Notes: generated by a model not told the origin, from the letters alone. A stretch of DNA of 64,000 nt from Lactobacillus sp. CBA3606 (GCF_002970935.1 NZ_CP027194.1:1178001-1242000); one strand, 5' to 3'; numbered from the stretch's first letter, positions 16,594 through 26,743 are shown. A program made the numbers and translations.

Positions 16594-16679
16594 TATCATC
16601 ACCCACCGTTTTCATCGTTTAATTTCATTTTAGTGGAAGGTTGATTTTTATGGAAGTTTCATGCTTCATTTTGGACACA

Positions 16680-16715
16680 AAAAAACGTGGGACAACAGTT
16701 AACTTGTCCCACGTA
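16680..16715 (-). terminator. intrinsic terminator after the PatB/MalY-like gene
   Basis: Perfect 11-bp stem ACGTGGGACAA / TTGTCCCACGT with an 8-base loop and T-run on the minus strand. Confidence 0.93.
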
Positions 16716-16723
16716 CGACCTAA

Positions 16724-17899
16724 TTATTTAGCTTGATACGCCATAATCCCTGCTTGCAAGCGCTGTAAGCCATCCATTAATTCACTCGTCGGACAGGCTA
16801 AATTCAACCGTAAAAAGTGGTTGCCATCGCCACGATACACATCCCCGGCCGATAAAAATAACCCCGTCTGTTGGCGAATAAACGTCGCTAACTCGGTGGC
16901 ATCGGTCGCTAGCTGACTAATATCCAACCAAATTAAGTAAGTGGCCTGCGCCTCAATAACCGTAATTGTTGGGATATTCGCTGCAATAAAAGTCTGTAAC
17001 GTCCGTTGATTAGCCGCTATCTTGGTCCGCAATGCGGCCAGCCAAGCATGCCCCTCTTGATAAGCAGCTATGCTACCCGGAATCGCAAATGAATTGGGCT
17101 CAGCGAGTTCATCATTGTTGATGCCTCGGCTCACACGGTCCCGGATCGTCTCATCTGGAATCACCAAGGTCGCCGCATGCAAGGCCGCCACATTGAACGT
17201 CTTGCTAGGTGAAATACAACTGATACTATTGGCCGCAACCGGTGCCGTTAGTGACGCTACCGGCGTATATTGGGCGCCATTCAAGGTTAAGTCACAATGA
17301 ATTTCATCCGCCAATAATAAAACATGATACTTTAAACAGAGTTCGCCAATGCGTTGCAGTGTCGCCCGTGACCAGACAATACCAATCGGATTATGTGGGT
17401 TGCACACAATCATCATCGTTGTCAAAGGATCGGCAAGTTTTTGGGCTAAGTCGTCAAAGTCAATTTGATACTGCCCAGCGCGATTTTGTAAATCACTAGA
17501 AACCGAATGACGACCGTTATTTTCAATCGAATGATAAAAAATATTATATACGGGCGCTTGTACCAGAATGTTATCGCCAACCGCCGTCATTTTCCGCACA
17601 ATTGATGAAATCGCTGGCACAACACCAGTACAAAATAATAGCCAAGCGGTTGGCAACTGAAAGTGATGTTCTTGCCCCCACCAATTGGCGACTGCCGTAT
17701 AATACGCTGCTGGAATCTCTTCATAACCAAAAATGCCAAATGCTGCTCTTTTTTTCAATGCCGCCGTAATGGCCGGCGCAGTTTTAAAGTCCATATCCGC
17801 AATCCACATCGGTAATTCATTGGGCTTAACGTGCCACTTAGCCGAATTAGTCTGCCGGCGATCAATCACCGTTTCAAAGTCAAATGGCATGGGGATCAC
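16724..17899 (-). CDS. MalY/PatB family PLP-dependent cystathionine beta-lyase-like enzyme
   Basis: 391 residues, fold-type I aminotransferase relative. The PLP lysine lies in SPSKTFN; VCNPHNPIGIVW and LADEIHCDL carry the cofactor-binding Asn, Asp and neighbouring residues, and the C-terminal Arg in FLRLNLACP binds the carboxylate. The W-x-ADMDF motif near residue 32 is typical of the C-S lyase branch. Expected activity is beta-elimination of cystathionine or cysteine conjugates. It overlaps the DUF3737 gene by 20 bases; GTG 17899 or ATG 17890 may be used. Confidence 0.92.
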   Translation of the reverse strand: MIPMPFDFETVIDRRQTNSAKWHVKPNELPMWIADMDFKTAPAITAALKKRAAFGIFGYEEIPAAYYTAVANWWGQEHHFQLPTAWLLFCTGVVPAISSIVRKMTAVGDNILVQAPVYNIFYHSIENNGRHSVSSDLQNRAGQYQIDFDDLAQKLADPLTTMMIVCNPHNPIGIVWSRATLQRIGELCLKYHVLLLADEIHCDLTLNGAQYTPVASLTAPVAANSISCISPSKTFNVAALHAATLVIPDETIRDRVSRGINNDELAEPNSFAIPGSIAAYQEGHAWLAALRTKIAANQRTLQTFIAANIPTITVIEAQATYLIWLDISQLATDATELATFIRQQTGLFLSAGDVYRGDGNHFLRLNLACPTSELMDGLQRLQAGIMAYQAK

Positions 17900-18746
17900 G
17901 ACTTTCCGTTGTCACGCTAATCACCGTTTGATGGGGATCAATCGCGGGATCATCCATAATGATTTTTGTGATAGCTGGCGCCTGAATCCGGCCACTGATT
18001 GGATTTTTAACACTATCAATCGTTGAGACAATCTCAGCATCAATCTGACGACAGTATTCAAAGGCTAAATCCGTATTTAATAATGTACAGTTTTCCATTT
18101 TAAGCCCATCAATGTAACAGAGGCCTTGGTCACTTTCAATCGTACAATTAACCAAGCGCACGTTTTTAGAATTCCACCCAAGATACTCACCAATGATTTT
18201 AGAATCATAAACAGTAACATTTTCACAATTCCACAAAGCATCTTTCGTCATCAAAGTGGCGTGATGAATTTCTAAATTTTTGGCGCCATCAAAGGCGTAG
18301 TTGCCAACTAAGTCGAGCCCGTCTATTTTGATGTTTTCACTATTCATCCCAAAATAATCACCGGCGGCCTGAACTGAAGTCATCTCAATATCACGACAGT
18401 TCCATAAAGTTTCCTCCGCGTGTGAAAAATGGACGTGATCTAACTTAATTTGACTAGCACGCCGGAATAATTTGGGTGCTTGTAAGGTACTGTTAGTCAC
18501 CGTAATGTCATCGGTATACCAAATCCCAGAACGTCCCATTTCTTTAAAAATCGAGTTATCCACCTTGACATGCTGGCTGTACCACAATGGATATTTCCAT
18601 TCAAAGATTGACTGCACTAACTCGATCCGTTGACTTTCTTTGAGTGGCGATTCGCCCGCTGCAAAAGTACTGTTTTCAATGTGTAAATCATGCGCCTTGA
18701 ACAATGCGCGTTCACCCGTTAATCGTTGTTGTTTGATTGTTTTCAT
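17880..18746 (-). CDS. DUF3737 family right-handed beta-helix protein
   Basis: 288 residues made of repeated beta-strand units with the rhythm IxNSxF / LWNCxDIxM / NCTI, giving a right-handed parallel beta-helix as in pentapeptide and pectate-lyase-like proteins. The recurring Trp-Asn-Cys or Trp-Tyr at one corner (LWNC twice, GWN, GMN) is characteristic. No signal peptide. Function unknown. It is upstream of, and overlaps, the MalY-type gene; this pairing is one I recall from other lactobacilli and suggests a joint function. Confidence 0.88.
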   Translation of the reverse strand: MKTIKQQRLTGERALFKAHDLHIENSTFAAGESPLKESQRIELVQSIFEWKYPLWYSQHVKVDNSIFKEMGRSGIWYTDDITVTNSTLQAPKLFRRASQIKLDHVHFSHAEETLWNCRDIEMTSVQAAGDYFGMNSENIKIDGLDLVGNYAFDGAKNLEIHHATLMTKDALWNCENVTVYDSKIIGEYLGWNSKNVRLVNCTIESDQGLCYIDGLKMENCTLLNTDLAFEYCRQIDAEIVSTIDSVKNPISGRIQAPAITKIIMDDPAIDPHQTVISVTTESRDPHAI

Positions 18747-18846
18747 TTTATTAAAAATGCCCCTTTTCCAATCGACATTTGGTTATGTCTATTGATTAGT
18801 CTACTAGCTTACAGTGGGACTAAGGCAAGGGGTTTGTCTAAAAAAA

Positions 18847-18895
18847 ATTAAAAAGCGGTTGAAACTGAGATTTTCATCGCAGCTTCAACCGCTTC
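18847..18895 (-). terminator. intrinsic terminator of the ABC exporter operon
   Basis: AAGCGGTTGAA / TTCAACCGCTT, perfect 11-bp stem, T-run on the minus strand. It comes after the 44-codon gene at 18939-19073, not after the ABC genes directly. Confidence 0.9.
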
Positions 18896-18938
18896 ATTTA
18901 ACGATTACAGACGTAATCATCGAATTAAGCAAGATACT

Positions 18939-19073
18939 TTACTTAATTTTCACTTTCAGCTTAATTTTATGTGGCACCGTTGTGTCAAATGACCGTAAGA
19001 GCGCCAGTCCTAAATTAAAGCCACTCAAAACTAGCATTAAACCGGCCGTCACAATTGTTAGTTTTCGTTGCAT
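18939..19073 (-). CDS. candidate 44-residue single-TM protein co-transcribed with the ABC exporter
   Basis: Small frame between the stop of the ABC gene (19116) and the operon terminator. It has a good GGGGTGA ribosome site 5 bases before ATG 19073. The product has a basic N-terminus (MQRK), one hydrophobic helix (about residues 6-26) and a strongly basic tail ending KIKLKVKIK. No known family. The opposite strand also has an open frame here (18814-19119), but without a ribosome site. Support is position, ribosome site and plausible topology only. Confidence 0.55.
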   Translation of the reverse strand: MQRKLTIVTAGLMLVLSGFNLGLALLRSFDTTVPHKIKLKVKIK

Positions 19074-19115
19074 CCATTTCACCCCAGTTAATTTTGTCTC
19101 TAGCTTAACATGGTT

Positions 19116-20903
19116 TTAATCCGTATGCGCTGAATTTTGTAATTGAATCATATCGTAATAATACCCGTGTTGCGCCAACAAGTCGTCATTCGTCCCACGT
19201 TCTACGATTTTACCCTGATTCAATACCAGAATTAAGTCGGCCTTTTGAATCGTCGATAATCGGTGCGCAATGGCAATCGTGGTCCGATTTGCTTGAATCC
19301 GATTGAGACCAGTTTGAATCATCGCTTCTGTCTCGGTATCCACGTTGGCGGTCGCCTCATCCAGAATCAAGATTTTTGGATCCGTCACGATTGTCCGTGC
19401 AAATGAAATTAATTGTCGCTGACCAGAAGAATAACTGGCGCCACGTTCAATCACCCGCGACTGGTAGGTCTTGGGTAACTCATCAATAAAGTCATCGGCT
19501 TTAACAAACTTAGCCGCCGCCTGAACCTGCTCATCCGAAATCTGTTCGTCAAACATCCGGATATTAGAGTTAATATCGCCATAAAACATAAAGGGTTCCT
19601 GTAAAACAAGCCCCATTTTTTGCCGTAATTCTTGGGCGGGATACTCACGAATATCACGGTCATCAATTAAGACTTCACCGGCTTGAAACTCATAAAAACG
19701 CATCAAGACATTAATCGTCGATGTTTTGCCACTCCCGGTCTGTCCAACTAACGCAACAGTTTGGCCTGGTTCGGCAACAAAAGAAACATCGTTTAAGACT
19801 GGATTAACGCCATCATAGGCAAAAGTCACGTGTCGAAATTCAATCTTACCCTGCGTGATTTTTGCGGTCGGGTCGGCTTGTTGGGCCGGGGCAACGGTCG
19901 GATCATCCATCACCCGTAAAACACGTGACCCAGCGACAACCCCATCTTGAAAGTCAGATAGATTATCCATCATTTGCGTCATTGGATTATAGAAGTTATC
20001 TAAATACGTAATAAACGCATACACGACCCCGGCGGCCACGTAACCATTCAAGCCACGGACCCCAAAGAAGCCTAAAATCATGACCGTACCAAGCGCGTAA
20101 AATAGGTTAATAATCGGACTAAGTAACAATGAATTGGTACGAATCATCGCTTGCCGCGTCTTAAAGTACGCATCATTTGTCTGATCAAATTCACCGTTAA
20201 TGCGGTGTTCTTGCCGAAATTGTTGAATCACACTGACGCCAGTAATGGCTTCACTTAGCTTAGTATTTAATTCGCTTAATCGTTCCCGCATGCGCCGATA
20301 CACCCGTGAACTATACCGTTGATAATACCAGATGGTTACTGCCAAAAACGGCATAAAGACGAGTAACCATAACGCAATTTCATGGTCCGTAAAATACATG
20401 GCTAAAAATGATGAAATCACGGCAAAAAAAGCGGTAAATAACGTATTAAACAACGCCCAGAAATTGGAAAAAGACATCGTATCATTCGTTAAGCGGGACA
20501 GAATTGAGCCGCCGGGAACTTGATCAAAATACCGCATACCCATGCGGTGCAGTTTCTTAAACATCTGCCGCCGAACATTTTCCAGCATGTATTCCGCACC
20601 CATCGTACTCGTATAATTCTGGAAAAATTGCATGATGGCTCGCATCAACATCCCAAAGAAGTATAACCCGGCAAAATACCACATGATTGGTAAGGTAGCG
20701 TGTCCGACCCGCAGGTAGCGGTCAATAAACAGTTGTAACACTTTTGGCAAGTAGATATTAACTAAACTAATTAACCCGGACATCACAATCGTAATGACGA
20801 AATACCACTTAAATGGTTTGGCATACGCAAAGAGTCGCCGAATCACCGTCAATTGTTCTTTAACCGGCATACTACGTGCCCAAACTGATTGATGTTGTGA
20901 CAT
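19116..20903 (-). CDS. lmrD: ABC transporter ATP-binding/permease, LmrD-like subunit
   Basis: Half-transporter of 595 residues: six membrane helices (about 30-330) followed by the nucleotide-binding domain. Walker A GQTGSGKTS, signature YSSGQRQL, Walker B with catalytic Glu (LILDEATANVD) and the switch His are intact. In heterodimeric multidrug exporters such as LmrCD one subunit keeps the catalytic Glu and the other has Asp; this is the Glu subunit. It overlaps the upstream subunit by one base (TAATG). Multidrug export is inferred. Confidence 0.9.
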   Translation of the reverse strand: MSQHQSVWARSMPVKEQLTVIRRLFAYAKPFKWYFVITIVMSGLISLVNIYLPKVLQLFIDRYLRVGHATLPIMWYFAGLYFFGMLMRAIMQFFQNYTSTMGAEYMLENVRRQMFKKLHRMGMRYFDQVPGGSILSRLTNDTMSFSNFWALFNTLFTAFFAVISSFLAMYFTDHEIALWLLVFMPFLAVTIWYYQRYSSRVYRRMRERLSELNTKLSEAITGVSVIQQFRQEHRINGEFDQTNDAYFKTRQAMIRTNSLLLSPIINLFYALGTVMILGFFGVRGLNGYVAAGVVYAFITYLDNFYNPMTQMMDNLSDFQDGVVAGSRVLRVMDDPTVAPAQQADPTAKITQGKIEFRHVTFAYDGVNPVLNDVSFVAEPGQTVALVGQTGSGKTSTINVLMRFYEFQAGEVLIDDRDIREYPAQELRQKMGLVLQEPFMFYGDINSNIRMFDEQISDEQVQAAAKFVKADDFIDELPKTYQSRVIERGASYSSGQRQLISFARTIVTDPKILILDEATANVDTETEAMIQTGLNRIQANRTTIAIAHRLSTIQKADLILVLNQGKIVERGTNDDLLAQHGYYYDMIQLQNSAHTD

Positions 20904-22653
20904 TATTGCACCGCCCCTTCCACTTTTGTTTCAAGCTGTTGGCGATCAAACATCGCACGATACCATCCATGCTGCGCCATAAGCTCGGCATGCGTACCAC
21001 GTTCCGTAACTTGACCAGCTGACATGACGATAATTTCGTCGGCATTCATGACGGAGCTTAAGCGGTGCGCTGCAATAATTGTCGTTTTATCCGCCCGTTC
21101 GGCTTTTAAATTCGCTAAAATTTCGGCTTCAGTTTCAGCGTCCACGGCCGATAACGCATCATCTAAAATCAATAATTCTGGATTAATCAATAACGCTCGC
21201 GCAATTGCCAATCGTTGCCGTTGACCACCAGATAGTGAAATACCTTCTTCACCAACTTGCGTGTCATAACCAGCGGCCATCCCGGCAATCTGACCACTTA
21301 AATCACTTTTAGCCGCGACCGCTTCAACAGTCGCTTGACTCACTTTAGGATCAGCGAACCGAATATTTTCCCGAATCGTATTCGAAAATAGAAAGCTATC
21401 TTGTGGCACGTAGCCAATCGCTGGCAAATAGCTATCCAAAGCATAGTCTTTAATGTCATGACCACCATAACTAATCTGACCGGCATAATTATCAAATTCA
21501 CGCAAAATCAAGCGCATAATCGTTGATTTACCGGCACCAACACGGCCAACAATCCCTAAGGTTTGGCCCGCTTTTAAATCAAAATGAACTTCTTTTAAGC
21601 TAGTCCCATCATCATTAGGATAATTAAATTGATTAATTTGATAATGTAAATCACCACTTGGCCGTTGCTGCAGCCCGTCTTGACGGTCCACAATTGCACT
21701 AGTCTGATTTAACAATTCCATGACCCGATCATAAGAAGCATTGCCACGCTCCATCGTATTAAACAGCATGCCAACTGCAAACATCGGCCATACCATCATC
21801 CCTAAATACGTGATAAATGACACCAAATTACCAATCGTAATCACCTGATTAGTCACATACAAGCCGCCTAGAACAATCGTGGCTGCATATGACACCGCAA
21901 TAATTAACGTAATCGCCGGATCAAATAAGGAATCTAAAAAGTTCACGTGTCGATTAATTTTAATGGTTCGATCAACCTGCTGATCAAAGTCTGCCACGTC
22001 CGCTTTTTCTTGGCCCAACGCCTTAATCACTTTAATCCCACTAATACTTTCTTGGGCTTTATTGTTTAAGCGTGAAAAAGCCGCCTGGGAATCACGAAAC
22101 GCCACATGAATCTTACGACCCAAGTACCGTGAGACCACCGCCAACAATGGGAATGGAACCACCGCAATCACGGTCAATCGCCAATCAATCAAGGTCATCA
22201 TTGCGATTAAAGTGGTCCCACCGGTAATAATGGAATCTGCGAACTGCAAAATACCACCACCGGCGACTCGTTCAACCGCCGTTAAATCATTGGTGGCGTG
22301 CGCCATCAAGTCTCCCGTTCGATACTGTTGATAAAAGGTCGCGTCCATCTTCATAAAATGACTAAACAACCGTTCTCGCAAAGTACGCTCTAAGCCAGCG
22401 GCACCACCCCAAATTGCGTTGCGCCATAAATAACGTGTTAAATACTGGCCAACCGCTGCGACGGCAATAATCGCTAAATAGCTGGTTAGTGAGCGAGCGG
22501 TTAACGTATGCTGATTAATCCCATCCACCACATTCCCAATAATTCGTGGGGGACGACCCCAATAATAGCAGTTAAAATCAGACCAATGACGCCTGCGAGA
22601 TAAAGCTTCCATTCACGCCGAAAATACCACCCTAATTTTAGAAAAATACTCAA
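20903..22653 (-). pseudogene. lmrC: ABC transporter ATP-binding/permease, LmrC-like subunit, frameshifted near codon 34
   Basis: The Asp-type subunit (Walker B LLILDDALSAVD) of the heterodimer; Walker A is GRVGAGKST and the signature ISLSGGQRQ. Translation should begin at TTG 22653, which has GGAGG 7 bases upstream and yields the expected start MSIFLKLGWYFRREWKLYLAGV. After the Val-Val of GVVP the frame fails in a run of five C (22548-22552 on the minus strand); six would restore VVPPRIIGNVVDGINQ and a 583-residue protein. The longest uninterrupted downstream frame (ATG 22612) lacks a ribosome site and the first helix. Either a true mutation, a slippery phase-variable tract or a sequencing error. 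Confidence 0.8.
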
Positions 22654-22683
22654 TTTTGCACCTCCAACTAATGAAATTAAAAT

Positions 22684-22702
22684 TTAATGAAACAATCATT
22701 AA
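22684..22702 (-). promoter_or_regulatory. inverted repeat upstream of the ABC exporter
   Basis: TTAATGA-N5-TCATTAA, 7-bp perfect arms, 19 bases before the ribosome site of lmrC. Candidate repressor operator; regulator unknown. Confidence 0.5.
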
Positions 22703-22776
22703 TATTACCACATTCGGTGATTAGACGACCTAATGTTGTTCGAACTTGCGGGGATTGGCTCAAGTCGATTAAACAG

Positions 22777-22824
22777 AAAAAGCGGCGATAACCAACCTTA
22801 ACCTGTTGATTATCGCCGCTTTTT
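22777..22824 (-). terminator. intrinsic terminator after the YhgE/Pip gene
   Basis: AAAAAGCGGCGATAA / TTATCGCCGCTTTTT, perfect 15-bp stem with T-run. Confidence 0.93.
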
Positions 22825-22837
22825 AATTTTCTGACAC

Positions 22838-25800
22838 CTATTTACCAGCTTTCATCTGGATTGGTGCCGTTGTTGGTTCTTGGAGATTGCGCTTTTTAAG
22901 TAGGACCATTGACCCCCAAAGAAGGACCAAGGCACCAATTGTAAAGCTTAGTAACATGATAATTGAGGAGACATAGGTACTGCTGCCCCAACCACCGGTA
23001 ATTGATTGCCGGAATGCTAAGATGGAATAAGTCAATGGAAGATATGGATGAATCGCATTGAAGAACGAGTTCGTGATTTCCATTGGGAACGTCCCACCAG
23101 AACCACCTAGTTGCAACATTAGCAAGACCATCGCTAAGAAACGCCCAGGATTATCCAACAGCATCGACAAGAACATGACGATAAACATTGAGGCTAACGC
23201 AATCATAATTGCCGTGGTAAAGTAACCCACCATACTAATTGGTTTTAACCCCACAATTAACAACGCAATACATTCGATAATCGCCATTAAGACGGCCACT
23301 GGTGCGCCGACTGCAATTTTACTAAAGAACCATTGCGTCGCAGTCCCATCATCATCCGCAATCCGTCGAATTGGATAAGCAAAATTAAAGACAATCGCAC
23401 CAACATAAAGCGCTAATGACAAGACATATGGTGCTAAGGCATGACCATAATTAGGGACATAACTATAATTAGAATGCGTCAATTTCGATGGCGTCGCAAA
23501 CATTTGCGCGTTTGCACTCTTCAACGGTGTTGCATTAACCGTATCGGCGCCACTTTGTAAGGATTCCGCCAAGGTCGCATTACCCTTTTTAATCTTTTTA
23601 GTGCCGCTTAATAATTTAGGTGAATTCGTATCCAATTGATCAGCACCATCAGCTAATTGTTGCACGCCGTCAGTCAATTGGCCGGTACTCCCTTGTAAAG
23701 TCTGTAGCCCAGTATTTAATTGACTTGCCCCAGTATCCAATTGTTGGACGCCAGAAACTAAAGTTGGAACTTGGGTATTGAGCGTGTTTAAGCCGGCCGT
23801 CACCTGACTAGACCCGCCAAACAATTGCGCAACACCACTCACTAACACCGGAACTTGACTGTTCAAAGTGGTTAGCCCACCCGTGACTTGATCAGAACCA
23901 GCAGTGACTTGATTAGAGCCGGCAAATAATTGTGCAACACCCGCAACTAACGTTGGCACTTGGGTATTAAGTTGCGCATTACCAGCAGCAATTTGGCTGG
24001 CACCGCTGTTCAAGGCAGCTGAATTAGACGCCACCGTCTGGGCACCTGTGCTTAACTGACTAATTGCGCCAGTCAAGGCAGGAACAGCCCCATTAACGGC
24101 TGTCAAGCCATAGTTCAATCGACCGGCACCCGTGTTAAGTGCTGCATTTTGGGCCGTCAAAGTTTGGGTGCCCACCGTTACCTTATTGGCGCCACTTGCT
24201 AAGCCATCAATCCCGCTCGTTAATGCGGGAACTTGACTGCTCAATTCCGTCATGCCGGCATTTAACTTATCGGCACTCTGCTGAAGCACGGTTAGGTAAC
24301 TTGTAATTTGACTAGAGCCTTGGCCTAAGGTATCGACTGTTTTCGTCACACCATCTAATTCTGAGACTAACGTATTAACCCCATCTTCGAGCGTTTTAAA
24401 CTCAGTCACTAAACTAGCTGATTGACTAGACGCAGTCTGTTGTAATTTAGTCATATTGGCCGTCAAAGCCTGCGCTGCTTGTGTATTTGTCGCTGATTTA
24501 GTTGTTGTCGTCGTTGATTTCACACTTGCTAAGCTGGTTTCTAGTGCTTTAACTTGGTCATCAGTTAAATGTTGTGACGTTTTCAATGCTTCAATCTTGG
24601 CATTAATTTGTTGGGTCACATCATTATCCTGACTAGTAATCGTCGTGGCTGTTAATTGATCGACATTGGCTTGCATATCATGCATAACCGTCGCCATCGC
24701 CGTCGAATTCGTAGGTTGTGAACCGGCCGCTGATTGTTGCTCGACTTGCGCCAAGGCTTTAGCCATCTGACTCATGCTAGTCTGTAAATCCTGAATTTTT
24801 TGCTTGTTTATCTCACTTGTACTAGTACTGGTAGCATAGAGCTGATTCAACCCGTTACTAATATCCTTAATACCACCGATACCCGAACTTATACCAGCTG
24901 TCCCCTTAGCCAGCGTTTTAGCCTGGGTGGGTAAACTACTTGTTTTTGTTTGTAAGCTAGCTAACCCATCACTGACTTGTTTGGCACCATCACTAGCATC
25001 CGATACCCCGTTAGTATAGGTCGTTAAGCCATTTGCTAAGGTTTTCGAACCATCATTTAATGTTTTCACGGTCGTCGATAGTTCCCCGGTTTGGCTATTT
25101 AACGTCCGGAGACCTGATGACACTTGATAGACACCATCCGTATAACTAACCAAGTTAACGGCTAGCGCCTGTGACCCATCGGCTAAGGTCACAACGCCAT
25201 CCGCCAACGTCCCCGTCTTACTATTTAACGTCTGGAGACCGTCAGTCACTTGTTTAGACCCACTCGTGACTTGACTGGAACCACTCGCTAGCTTGGTAAC
25301 GCCACTCGCTAAAGTCCCCGTCTTACCATTTAACGTTTGTAACCCCGTCGTGACTTGTCCAGAACCATCCGCTAACTTGGTTACACCACTCGCTAAGGCA
25401 CCGGTACTATCATTTAACGTATCGAGGCCCGTTTGTAAGGCACTGCCACCATTGGCTAACTTGGCAATGCCAGCCGGTAATTGCTGCACCTTGGTGTTAA
25501 GTTCCGTCGTGCCATCCTTTAAAGTATGCACACCGGTGGTATACGTCGTCAGCCCGGATTGGAGTTCGACCCCACCGTTCTTTAGTTGCGTCGCCCCATC
25601 GGCTGCTTGGCTGAAACCCTCACCGGCCGTTTTCACTTGTTTAAACATTGCTAAGGCATAAGCTTTTGTCACGGCCGCACGGACATTTTGATTCAGTTGG
25701 GTGGCCCCAGCATCACTAATCACTTTAGCAATGTAATTCAACGACGCGTTAGTCGCATAATGCAGCTTCATGGTTTGGGGCTGCTTACTAGTTACCGTCG

Positions 25801-26149
25801 TTGCATGTTGTGAAAAATTAGCCGGAATGGTCACGACCGTATAATATTTGTGCGTTGCTAACCCGTTTTTCGCCTTTTTGGCTGAAACAAAGTGCCAACC
25901 AAGTTGGTCATTTTTCTTTAGATTAGTCACTAACTGCTCACCAACCGCAAAACGCTTGCCTTGGTAGTTAACAGCTTTATCTTGATTAACCACTGCCACT
26001 GGTAACTTCTTAGTATCCCCATAAGGATCCCAAACTGAAGTTAAAAAAAACACACTGTATAAAAATGGAATTAAAATCATGACTGCAACTGAAATCCATA
26101 GAATCTTGTTATGACGAATTGATCGCCATTCCCCGCTAATCATTTTCAA
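22838..26149 (-). CDS. YhgE/Pip domain-containing membrane protein
   Basis: 1103 residues. One N-terminal membrane helix (about 13-34) and a cluster of five or six helices after residue 930, the ABC-2-like YhgE/Pip architecture. Between them is a very long extracytoplasmic region (about 170-900) of LxxG-rich repeats with a period near ten residues, such as LASGVTKLADGS and LNTQVPTLVSGV. Homologues act as phage receptors (Pip), as secretion accessory proteins (EsaA-like) or in drug resistance. Start is TTG 26149 (AGGAAGG 9 bases upstream) or ATG 26143. TetR gene is 25 bases upstream in the same transcript. Confidence 0.92.
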   Translation of the reverse strand: MKMISGEWRSIRHNKILWISVAVMILIPFLYSVFFLTSVWDPYGDTKKLPVAVVNQDKAVNYQGKRFAVGEQLVTNLKKNDQLGWHFVSAKKAKNGLATHKYYTVVTIPANFSQHATTVTSKQPQTMKLHYATNASLNYIAKVISDAGATQLNQNVRAAVTKAYALAMFKQVKTAGEGFSQAADGATQLKNGGVELQSGLTTYTTGVHTLKDGTTELNTKVQQLPAGIAKLANGGSALQTGLDTLNDSTGALASGVTKLADGSGQVTTGLQTLNGKTGTLASGVTKLASGSSQVTSGSKQVTDGLQTLNSKTGTLADGVVTLADGSQALAVNLVSYTDGVYQVSSGLRTLNSQTGELSTTVKTLNDGSKTLANGLTTYTNGVSDASDGAKQVSDGLASLQTKTSSLPTQAKTLAKGTAGISSGIGGIKDISNGLNQLYATSTSTSEINKQKIQDLQTSMSQMAKALAQVEQQSAAGSQPTNSTAMATVMHDMQANVDQLTATTITSQDNDVTQQINAKIEALKTSQHLTDDQVKALETSLASVKSTTTTTKSATNTQAAQALTANMTKLQQTASSQSASLVTEFKTLEDGVNTLVSELDGVTKTVDTLGQGSSQITSYLTVLQQSADKLNAGMTELSSQVPALTSGIDGLASGANKVTVGTQTLTAQNAALNTGAGRLNYGLTAVNGAVPALTGAISQLSTGAQTVASNSAALNSGASQIAAGNAQLNTQVPTLVAGVAQLFAGSNQVTAGSDQVTGGLTTLNSQVPVLVSGVAQLFGGSSQVTAGLNTLNTQVPTLVSGVQQLDTGASQLNTGLQTLQGSTGQLTDGVQQLADGADQLDTNSPKLLSGTKKIKKGNATLAESLQSGADTVNATPLKSANAQMFATPSKLTHSNYSYVPNYGHALAPYVLSLALYVGAIVFNFAYPIRRIADDDGTATQWFFSKIAVGAPVAVLMAIIECIALLIVGLKPISMVGYFTTAIMIALASMFIVMFLSMLLDNPGRFLAMVLLMLQLGGSGGTFPMEITNSFFNAIHPYLPLTYSILAFRQSITGGWGSSTYVSSIIMLLSFTIGALVLLWGSMVLLKKRNLQEPTTAPIQMKAGK

Positions 26150-26174
26150 AACATCGAGCCTTCCTTCAAAGTAA

Positions 26175-26732
26175 TTAAATTGATTGTTGTTCTAGTGAGA
26201 AGAAAGTTGCCAAGGTGTGTTCAATCGCTAATTGCGTTTGCACGGACGCCCCATCAATTCCCTCACTACTGAGCCATTGCACGATACTCGTAATGGCACC
26301 ACTAACCAGATATGCCGTTAAATCTGGTTCTGCTGCGGTCCGCATCATCATGAGAACCCGATCAGTAGCCCCGGTTTGCGCAATTGTTAAAAAACAATCA
26401 TTAATGACCCGCTGCGAGCGATTATTATCGCCTTCGGTATTTGTCACCAATAAATGACGTAACACTTGCGTATGGGTCCCAATAAATTGCGCCATCACAG
26501 CGGAACCAACGGCATTTGATTGTTCCGCTGCCAGTAATTCGGCCAGCGTATGCATGACCATTTGTGCTAACAGGTTGAATTTATCCGTATAATACCGATA
26601 AAAACTACTCCGATGAATCAAAGCCTGCGTACAAATCTGCTCAACCGTAATTTGTGATATTGATCGCTGTTCTAATAATTGATACATCGCACGTTGCAAA
26701 TCCAACTCCGTACGAATAGAAATTGTAACCAC
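26175..26732 (-). CDS. TetR family transcriptional regulator
   Basis: 185 residues. N-terminal HTH (SQITVEQICTQALIHRSSFYRYYTDKFNLLAQM, about residues 24-57) with the FYRYYTDK of the TetR family; the divergent C-terminal domain binds an unknown ligand. Likely represses itself and the YhgE/Pip gene that follows. The start is poorly defined: GTG 26732 lies close to the G-rich site. Upstream sits a 24-bp near-perfect palindrome also found before the ArsR gene. Confidence 0.88.
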   Translation of the reverse strand: MVTISIRTELDLQRAMYQLLEQRSISQITVEQICTQALIHRSSFYRYYTDKFNLLAQMVMHTLAELLAAEQSNAVGSAVMAQFIGTHTQVLRHLLVTNTEGDNNRSQRVINDCFLTIAQTGATDRVLMMMRTAAEPDLTAYLVSGAITSIVQWLSSEGIDGASVQTQLAIEHTLATFFSLEQQSI

Positions 26733-26743
26733 CCCATTTTTTA

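Noticed and set aside
18814-19119. 101-residue plus-strand frame over the small TM gene and terminator
   Set aside because: It reads through the intrinsic terminator, has no ribosome site and no family resemblance; the minus-strand 44-codon frame fits the operon better.
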